Origin: Bacteroides ndongoniae
GTDB taxonomy: Bacteria > Bacteroidota > Bacteroidia > Bacteroidales > Bacteroidaceae
Length of the DNA: 64,000 nt
NCBI RefSeq assembly: GCF_900108345.1
Contig: NZ_FNVV01000013.1
Location: forward strand, 186,001-250,000
Direction of reading: 5' to 3'
Both the position numbers and the translations under genes were made by a program. Positions within the stretch are counted from its first letter, which is position 1, and each line of letters opens with the position of its first letter. Below are positions 58,018 to 64,000 of this stretch, piece after piece. The notes under the pieces are model-generated. The model was not told the origin of the DNA. It searched no databases and saw only the letters and a list, made by a program, of their open reading frames with translations.

Positions 58018-58194
58018 GACTCTCTTGATTTAATGTTTGCTCTTATTAATTTTTACTATTAGACGCACAAGTGTTGCGAAAAGTTGCAAATCGGCTGAAT
58101 TTTTTTAAAAAAAGATTTTGTAGTGTCGTTTTTCTTTGTGACTTTTGTAAACATAAACATTTTAACAACTAACCCTTTAAAAACAATTAATATC

Positions 58195-59175
58195 ATGAAT
58201 TCAACCATGGAGAAGCCCTACGTAGTAGGTATTGATATAGGTGGGACAAATACAGTTTTCGGTATTGTTGACGCGCGTGGAACGATTGTGGCTACAAGTT
58301 CTATTAAAACAGGAGCGTATGCTGATGTCAACGATTATGTGGACGAAGTATGCAAACACCTGTTGCCGTTGATTATAGCCAACGGTGGTGTGGAAAGAAT
58401 AAAGGGTATCGGTATTGGTGCTCCTAACGGCAATTATTATAGCGGTACAATTGAATTTGCTCCAAATTTGCCTTGGAAAGGTGTAATTCCATTGGCTAAT
58501 ATGTTCGAAGAACGTTTGGGGATTCCTACGGCACTGACCAATGATGCCAATGCTGCTGCTATCGGTGAAATGACATATGGTGCTGCGCGCGGAATGAAAG
58601 ATTTCATCATGATAACATTGGGTACAGGCGTTGGTAGTGGAATTGTGGTCAATGGTCAGATGGTATATGGCCACGATGGTTTTGCCGGTGAGTTGGGACA
58701 TACCATTATTCGCCGTGAGAATGGCCGTGTTTGTGGATGCGGACGTCGTGGCTGTCTGGAAACATACTGTTCGGCTACGGGTGTGGCACGTACGGCACGC
58801 GAGTTCCTTACTGCACGTACCGAACCTAGTTTGCTTCGTTCTATCCCAGCTGAGAATATCACTTCGAAGGACGTGTACGATGCAGCTGTAAAGGGTGATA
58901 AACTGGCTCAGGATATTTTCGAGTTTACAGGAACACTCTTAGGCGAGGCATTGGCCGACTTTATTGCTTTCTCCAGTCCGGAAGCGATTGTACTGTTTGG
59001 CGGATTGGCTAAATCTGGTGACTATATCATCAAGCCTGTTCAGAAAGCTATTGATGAAAATGTACTTAATATCTATAAAGGAAAAACGAAATTGCTTATT
59101 TCGGAACTCAAAGATGCAGATGCAGCTGTGCTGGGTGCCAGTGCATTGGGTTGGGAACTGAAAGATGTAAAATAA
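58195..59175 (+). CDS. ROK family sugar kinase (probable glucokinase)
   Basis: About 326 residues. The N-terminal phosphate-binding loop is VVGIDIGGTNTVFG, the catalytic Asp lies in LTNDANAAAIGE, and LGTGVGSGIVVNG is the second phosphate loop. VCGCGRRGCLETY holds the zinc-binding cysteines 180, 182 and 187 of the ROK signature. This fits glucokinase, but N-acetylmannosamine or other hexose kinases of the same family cannot be ruled out. ATG 58195 is preferred over a frame beginning at 58123, which starts in A+T-rich leader sequence. Single gene. Confidence 0.9.
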   Translation: MNSTMEKPYVVGIDIGGTNTVFGIVDARGTIVATSSIKTGAYADVNDYVDEVCKHLLPLIIANGGVERIKGIGIGAPNGNYYSGTIEFAPNLPWKGVIPLANMFEERLGIPTALTNDANAAAIGEMTYGAARGMKDFIMITLGTGVGSGIVVNGQMVYGHDGFAGELGHTIIRRENGRVCGCGRRGCLETYCSATGVARTAREFLTARTEPSLLRSIPAENITSKDVYDAAVKGDKLAQDIFEFTGTLLGEALADFIAFSSPEAIVLFGGLAKSGDYIIKPVQKAIDENVLNIYKGKTKLLISELKDADAAVLGASALGWELKDVK

Positions 59176-59407
59176 GCAGATTCGATTTATAAGAAACTAT
59201 TAGAACGAAGAGAAGGGTGTGTTTATTGGAAAATAACATGCTCTTTTCTTTTTTTATTGAATTGCGCAGATTTTTGTGGACAATCAGGCTTAAAGCGTCT
59301 AGGTTTTACTTGTGTAGCTTAAGTTATGATATGTGGCTGATAAGTGTGGAAACAAAAAAGAGTGTATCGTTGCGGATACACTCTTGTTCGATAGCGGTTC
59401 AAAATGA

Positions 59408-59761
59408 TTAGCCGTTAGCTCTTTTTTCTTTGATTCTTGCTTTCTTACCAGTGAGGGCACGCAAGTAATACAATTTGGCACGACGTACTTTACCCACTTT
59501 GTTTACTTCGATGCTGTCGATAGCCGGTGATTCAATCGGGAAGATACGCTCTACACCTACGGTACCTGACATTTTGCGTACAGTGAAACGCATCTTTTCG
59601 CCATGACCGGAAATCTTGATAACAACACCACGGTACAGCTGTACACGTTCCTTGTTACCTTCGATGATACGATATGCTACTGTTACTGTGTCACCTGCCT
59701 TGAAGCTCGGGTGTTGCTTGCCGGTAGCAAATGCTTCTTCTGCAATTTTAATTAAATCCAT
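59408..59761 (-). CDS. rplS: Ribosomal protein L19
   Basis: 117 residues with the usual L19 features: [50 protein letters not shown], and [20 protein letters not shown]. It lies at the subunit interface of the large ribosomal subunit. Its leader of about 90 nt has a promoter of the stable-RNA type (59851-59882). No partner genes such as rimM or trmD are nearby. Confidence 0.96.
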   Translation of the reverse strand: MDLIKIAEEAFATGKQHPSFKAGDTVTVAYRIIEGNKERVQLYRGVVIKISGHGEKMRFTVRKMSGTVGVERIFPIESPAIDSIEVNKVGKVRRAKLYYLRALTGKKARIKEKRANG

Positions 59762-59850
59762 TGTTTTTATTATTAAATTGTTTGATCGTTACAACGCAAC
59801 ATACCAGGCTTCTCTCGGTGTGTCCTGACAGCGATTGCGCGAAAGCGGTG

Positions 59851-59882
59851 CAAAGGAACGAATTATTTGTCAGATACACAAA
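59851..59882 (-). promoter_or_regulatory. rplS promoter
   Basis: On the minus strand TTTG, a 20-bp spacer, then TTCCTTTG, followed by CACCGCTTTCGCGC. The last part resembles the sequence after rRNA P1 and P2. Confidence 0.78.
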
Positions 59883-60022
59883 TGTTTTCGGCTTATTTTT
59901 GTTTGAAGTGTCTTTTCTCTAAGTTTGGAGAGGACGGTATTCTTTTCCTGTAGTTTTTCCGGTGGCGTGTCCCGGTTTTTTAAAATAAGTTTTTGCCTTG
60001 TTTATTTTTCCTTTTGCAATAC

Positions 60023-60051
60023 TTGTTGTTCGTCAAGAAAAAGTATCTTTG
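60023..60051 (+). promoter_or_regulatory. Promoter of the 5'-nucleotidase genes
   Basis: TTG (60023-60025), an 18-bp spacer, then TATCTTTG (60044-60051). It lies 57 bp before the ATG at 60108. Confidence 0.7.
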
Positions 60052-60107
60052 TGGCAATAAAGAAAAAAATAAGTATGTGTCCGTTTAGCGGATTTTCAGT
60101 AAAACAA

Positions 60108-60881
60108 ATGCAGATGAAAAAGAATTATTTGAATCTTCTTTCAGGGACGGTGCTGGGTACTGTCTTCTTTTTAATGTCGTGTCACTCTGCTTACGAGGTA
60201 ATAAAGGTTGAGGGGGAAAGGGTGGCAATTGATTCTTCGTGGGATGCTCGTTCCGATGCGGATGCGCAGGCGTTGCTTGCTCCTTATAAGGCTACGGTGG
60301 ATAGTATTATGTATCGGGTCGTAGGTACGGCAGATGTGTCGATGGACCGTAAACGTCCGGAAGATCTTTTGTCGAATCTAGTAGCCGATGTGTTACGCGA
60401 ATCGGCGGTACCGGTTTTGGGTAAACCGGCAGATATGGGTCTTGTCAATATAGGTGGTTTACGCAGTGTGCTGACAGAAGGACCTATTAGTTGTGCTGAG
60501 ATTTATGAGATACTGCCTTTCGAAAACGCGCTTTGTGTACTTACGATAAAGGGGACCTATTTAAAGCAACTGTTTGAAAATATTGCAGCCCGTGGTGGAG
60601 AAGGTGTTAGTGGTATAAATCTGGAAATCACGTCTGATGGAAAGTTGTTGAAGGGCACGATAAGTGGCTGTTCAGTAGAGGATGAGAAACTGTATACGAT
60701 CGCAACAATTGATTATCTGGCAGAGGGAAATGATGGTATGACAGCATTGATACAGGCTGAAAAACGGGAATGTCCCGATGGGGCACGTTTGCGTGACCTT
60801 TTTATGCAGTATGTAGAGAAACAGACGGCTGCCGGGAAAGTGATTACGTCACGTATGGAAGGTCGGATTGTCGTAAAATGA
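60108..60881 (+). CDS. 5'-nucleotidase C-terminal domain lipoprotein
   Basis: About 257 residues. The signal ends in a lipobox (VFFLMSCHS), so it is lipid-anchored. The rest is the substrate-binding C-terminal domain of UshA-like 5'-nucleotidases: NLVADVLRESA, MGLVNIGGLRSVLTEGPIS, EIYEILPFENALCVLTIKG and YLAEGNDGMTAL. The catalytic metallophosphatase half is encoded by the next gene. An ATG at 60075 would give a longer, poorer signal; 60108 or 60114 fits better. The gene order is domain C then domain N, the reverse of the single-chain enzyme. Confidence 0.88.
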   Translation: MQMKKNYLNLLSGTVLGTVFFLMSCHSAYEVIKVEGERVAIDSSWDARSDADAQALLAPYKATVDSIMYRVVGTADVSMDRKRPEDLLSNLVADVLRESAVPVLGKPADMGLVNIGGLRSVLTEGPISCAEIYEILPFENALCVLTIKGTYLKQLFENIAARGGEGVSGINLEITSDGKLLKGTISGCSVEDEKLYTIATIDYLAEGNDGMTALIQAEKRECPDGARLRDLFMQYVEKQTAAGKVITSRMEGRIVVK

Positions 60882-60924
60882 TGTCTGAGTATGATTTTTC
60901 AGTTGTTCAATCTTTAAAGTTTTG

Positions 60925-61785
60925 ATGAGTCGTATGAAACGTTTTTATATTGTCGGCCTGCTGTTGGTTTGTATGGCCGTTGTTGTCTCGGCACAACAGA
61001 AAGAGTTGTTTATTCTTCAGACTAGCGATACGCATAGTCGTATTGAACCTATTCCCCCGCATACAGCCGATCCGGCTGCCGGTATGGGTGGAGTAGTGCG
61101 TCGGGCTACATTTGTGAAAGAATTCCGTAATGAGCATCCTGATGTATTGCTTTTCGATTGCGGTGATATCTCGCAAGGTACACCTTATTATAATTTGTTT
61201 AAAGGGGAAGTTGAGATAAAGTCTATGAATCTGATGAAGTATGACGCTATGACCATCGGTAATCATGAGTTTGATTTTGGCATGGATAATATGGCGCGCT
61301 TGTTTCGTATGGCCAATTTCCCGGTTGTTTGTGCTAATTATGACATGACAGGTACTGTTCTTGAAGGTATTGTGAAACCTTACGTTGTTCTCGAACGTAG
61401 TGGATTGAAAATAGGAGTATTCGGCATCAGTCCGAAACTGGAGGGTTTGGTTCAAGCTGACAAGTGCGAAGGTGTGGTCTATAAAGATCCTGTGGCTACA
61501 GCTCAGGAGATGGCTGATCTGTTGAAGAACAAAGAGCATTGCGACGTGGTTATCTGTCTTTCGCATTTGGGTATTCAGCCGGGAGCTGCTGACTCGGAAG
61601 AATATGACAACAACCTTGTAGCCAAGACACGTAATATTGATGTGATTTTGGGTGGCCATACCCATACCAATATGGAACATCCTGCGATCTATCAGAATGC
61701 TGACGGAAAAGATGTTCCTATTATGCATGTTGGCAAGAGCGGTGTTTATGTTGGTAAGATGAAGTTGACACTACAAGCGGAATAA
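60925..61785 (+). CDS. 5'-nucleotidase metallophosphatase domain protein
   Basis: 286 residues with a signal peptide (FYIVGLLLVCMAVVVSAQQ). The calcineurin-like metal-binding motifs are complete: QTSDTHSR (Asp35, His37), DCGDISQG, GNHEFDFG and GGHTHTN. This is the catalytic half of a UshA-like enzyme, which removes phosphate from nucleotides in the periplasm. It lacks the substrate-binding C-terminal domain, which is encoded just upstream as a separate lipoprotein with a 43-bp gap. The two products probably work together. Confidence 0.9.
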   Translation: MSRMKRFYIVGLLLVCMAVVVSAQQKELFILQTSDTHSRIEPIPPHTADPAAGMGGVVRRATFVKEFRNEHPDVLLFDCGDISQGTPYYNLFKGEVEIKSMNLMKYDAMTIGNHEFDFGMDNMARLFRMANFPVVCANYDMTGTVLEGIVKPYVVLERSGLKIGVFGISPKLEGLVQADKCEGVVYKDPVATAQEMADLLKNKEHCDVVICLSHLGIQPGAADSEEYDNNLVAKTRNIDVILGGHTHTNMEHPAIYQNADGKDVPIMHVGKSGVYVGKMKLTLQAE

Positions 61786-61815
61786 TCTTTTTCCTTAAAG
61801 AGTGAGGATGTGTAG

Positions 61816-64000
61816 ATGATGAAAAAGAAGATTCAGATATATTTGTTAGAGGCTGTTCTATTGTTATCGGGAATTTTTGTACAGCCTGTGTCAGCACGAA
61901 GTGTGGAATATACACAGGTCGCAACAAAAGATGAGGCTTGCAGACAGTGGGTCGATTCAGTTTTTTCCCGGTTAACACGGAACGAGAAGATCGGACAATT
62001 ACTGGTGGCTACGTTGCCGGCTGAGGCAAGCCGCCAGAATAAAAAGATGGTCCGTACGTTGGTTAGAAAATACAAAATCGGTGGATTGGTATTCGATGGA
62101 GGTACTCCGGAAGAACAGGCTATTCTGACCAATCTGGCACAGGGCGGATCTGAACTCCCCTTGTTGATTACGACACGGGGAAGACGCCTGTCGGATCGTC
62201 TTTCGGGAGTCCCTGTGTTCCCTAATGAGGCAGCTTTGCAATGCATGACAGATACAATACTGATGCAGAAGTATCGTACTGAAGCCTTACGTGAGTTTCA
62301 TGAACTGGGGATGTTTGGTGATATCTTGCCAGCAGAACTGGAAGGCGAACGTTTTCTGGAAGGTATGGTTGTGTCTTACGGAAATGCTTTGCGCGAACAT
62401 GATGAATTGGTGAAAGCATTGCAGTCGGGCGAACTGCCAGAAGATGAGTTGGAGGAACGCTGCCGAAAAGTGTTGGCACGTAAATATATGTTGGGTTTAC
62501 GTGGAAGACAGCCGAATTTGCAGGTCAGTGGTATCAGCTATCGTATTAATACAGAATCGGCACAGGCATTGGCTGCCGATTTGCGTCGGGCTGCGGTGAC
62601 GGTGGTCAGCAACTATTTTGGAGTTTTACCTTTGGCCCCGGTTGAAGGAGATATTGCGGTGCTTAGTATTGGCGAAGCAGGAAAAGACTCGGCTTTTGTG
62701 GAAAGATTGAAGGAGAGTGCTGGAATTGTCCGTTATCAGTTGGCTGCCGATGCTGATGCGGCGGCGTGTGAATCGGTAAGGTTAGAGTTGCAGCCGTTTC
62801 GTCGTATGATTGTCAGTATCACAGGACAGGGTTTACAGATATTGGGCCCTGAAGTGCAGAACTTTCTGGAAAGCCTGGAAGTACAAGCTCCGTTGGTCTA
62901 TGCGTTCTTTGCTCCTTTTCAGTCAACATATGCGTTGGAGCAGGCTTTGGCAAGGTCCAGTGCGTTAGTGTTGGCTCATTCTCAAGAATCTGATTTGCAG
63001 CAGTATGTAGCCGATGTTTTGTTTGCGAAGGATTCGGCAACGGGGCGTCTGTTTGTCAATATAGGCCGGTCTTTTCCGGTGGGAGCAGGATGCAGTATTG
63101 CAACGGGAATGAAACCGGTACGGATGTTACCCGAAGATATCGGAATGAAGTCGTACGTTTTGCAGCAGATAGATAAAGTGGCCATAGACGGGCTGAAAAA
63201 AGGTGTATATCCAGGGTGCCGGATTCTGGTCTGGAAAAATGGCCAGACTATTTATGACAGAGGTTTCGGAACGCATTCTTTGCAGGACACGACTTCGGTT
63301 CGGCAGACTGATATGTTCGATTTGGGTGCATTGACTATGCCTATGTCTACTGTGTTGGCGGTGATGAAGTTGTATGAGGAAGGACGATTGAAACTGGATG
63401 CTAAAGTATCTTCTTATCTTCCTTTTTTGCGCGGCAGTAATAAACGCAACATTACGATTCGTGACTTGTTGTTTCACGAAGCTGGATTGGCACCTCATTT
63501 ACGTTTCTACATTGAAACGATCGATCCGCGTTCTGTACACGGACCATATGCCCAAAGTTGGGCAGACCAGTGGCATCGGACACGGGTCAGCGAGCACAGC
63601 TATTTTTGTACAGATTTTAAGTTTAAGAAGGGGTTGATATCGTCTTCGCGGACGTCTTCACATACATTGCAGGTGGCTGATGGACTGTGGCTGAACAAAA
63701 GTTTTAAGAATACTATGTTGCAAATGATTGCCAAAAGTGATCTGATAGGCAGGCGTTCGGTGTACAGTAGTCTGGCTGGAATCCTGTTGCAACAGGTGGT
63801 GGAATCAATAACACAATTGCCGCTGAATCTGTATGTGGCAAAAGAGTTTTATGCTCCGATGGGGTTGCAGCGTACAATGTATTTGCCATTGTCGCGTTAT
63901 GATAAGTCGGAAGTAATGCCGACTGCCTTCAATGATTTCTTATGCCGGCAGGATTTGTGCGGATACGTTTATGATAAGACAGCAGCCTGTATGGGTGGTG
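61816..64000 (+). CDS. Degenerate GH3 / beta-lactamase-like fusion (partial)
   Basis: The frame is open from 61816 to the window end, at least 728 residues. A signal peptide is followed by WVDSVFSRLTRNEKIGQLLV, the start of a GH3 NagZ-like domain. The KHFPGHGD catalytic segment and the nucleophile region are missing; sequence jumps from FGDILPAEL to the C-terminal helix RCRKVLARKYMLGL. From about residue 455 a class C beta-lactamase-like domain follows (IDKVAIDGLKKGVYPGCRIL), but the SxxK motif reads A505-L-T-M508, and the Tyr motif is Y650-S-S. Both domains look catalytically dead. It may have kept a binding role. Confidence 0.8.
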   Translation, partial: MMKKKIQIYLLEAVLLLSGIFVQPVSARSVEYTQVATKDEACRQWVDSVFSRLTRNEKIGQLLVATLPAEASRQNKKMVRTLVRKYKIGGLVFDGGTPEEQAILTNLAQGGSELPLLITTRGRRLSDRLSGVPVFPNEAALQCMTDTILMQKYRTEALREFHELGMFGDILPAELEGERFLEGMVVSYGNALREHDELVKALQSGELPEDELEERCRKVLARKYMLGLRGRQPNLQVSGISYRINTESAQALAADLRRAAVTVVSNYFGVLPLAPVEGDIAVLSIGEAGKDSAFVERLKESAGIVRYQLAADADAAACESVRLELQPFRRMIVSITGQGLQILGPEVQNFLESLEVQAPLVYAFFAPFQSTYALEQALARSSALVLAHSQESDLQQYVADVLFAKDSATGRLFVNIGRSFPVGAGCSIATGMKPVRMLPEDIGMKSYVLQQIDKVAIDGLKKGVYPGCRILVWKNGQTIYDRGFGTHSLQDTTSVRQTDMFDLGALTMPMSTVLAVMKLYEEGRLKLDAKVSSYLPFLRGSNKRNITIRDLLFHEAGLAPHLRFYIETIDPRSVHGPYAQSWADQWHRTRVSEHSYFCTDFKFKKGLISSSRTSSHTLQVADGLWLNKSFKNTMLQMIAKSDLIGRRSVYSSLAGILLQQVVESITQLPLNLYVAKEFYAPMGLQRTMYLPLSRYDKSEVMPTAFNDFLCRQDLCGYVYDKTAACMGG

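Noticed and set aside
58105-58140. Promoter for the ROK kinase gene
   Set aside because: TTTCTTTG at 58131-58138 resembles a -7 box but the only TTTG upstream is 10 bp away, too short a spacer.
59762-59850. Structured ribosomal leader (autoregulatory) of rplS
   Set aside because: The 90-nt leader is of suitable length and has short complementary parts, but I could not build a convincing conserved fold by eye.

Overview
The window is a chromosomal segment of a Bacteroidota gut-type bacterium, most probably Bacteroides or Phocaeicola. The 16S start and the GGAACACCTCC 3' end are Bacteroides-like. Promoters follow the TTTG / TAnnTTTG pattern of the Bacteroidota primary sigma factor, Shine-Dalgarno sites are mostly weak, and the gene set (cyclophilin lipoprotein, hybrid kinase with Hpt, Bacteroides-type Mdh, CvfB-like S1 protein) fits.

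Layout. 1-5.0 kb: histidine degradation operon (end of hutU, formiminotransferase, hutI, cyclodeaminase, hutH). No hutG is seen, so formiminoglutamate is probably processed through tetrahydrofolate. 5.1-9.7 kb: a TetR regulator, then two SGNH proteins and an MBOAT acyltransferase, which look like an export-coupled O-acetylation module. 9.7-12.9 kb: a GH20 hexosaminidase lipoprotein and another SGNH hydrolase. 13.2-18.8 kb: a complete rRNA operon (two promoters, 16S, tRNA-Ile, tRNA-Ala, 23S, 5S, terminator). 19.3-22.2 kb: an ABC transporter operon with a GntR/YtrA-type regulator. 22.6-25.1 kb: initiator tRNA, TetR, FabG, RluA-type pseudouridine synthase. 25.5-34.5 kb: sigma-54 response regulator, cyclophilin, M16 peptidase, MATE exporter, hybrid histidine kinase, LuxR regulator, DUF1349 protein. 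35-42 kb: TamB/TamA-like envelope pair. 42-47.3 kb: sugar nucleotidyltransferase, an IS1182-type insertion sequence abutting tRNA-Pro and tRNA-Phe, an exported hypothetical protein, Mdh. 47.6-58 kb: S1 protein, exported hypothetical protein, an AsmA-like/GT51 transglycosylase fusion, and a five-gene MacAB-TolC-type efflux operon. 58-64 kb: ROK kinase, rplS, a 5'-nucleotidase split into two proteins in swapped order, and a GH3/beta-lactamase fusion running off the window that has lost its catalytic residues.

What stands out. Six intergenic sites carry short tandem arrays with a unit of 22 or 23 bp, about two helical turns. They belong to four sequence families: A at 18.98 and 43.28 kb, B at 34.53 and 49.63 kb, C at 54.50 kb, D at 2.66 kb. 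They are not CRISPR arrays, encode nothing, and two families occur twice with conserved flanks. A separate palindromic repeat occurs in inverted pairs, one copy of which forms the last codons of hutU. The rRNA, tRNA and rplS promoters share a GC-rich discriminator just after the -7 box that the other promoters here lack.
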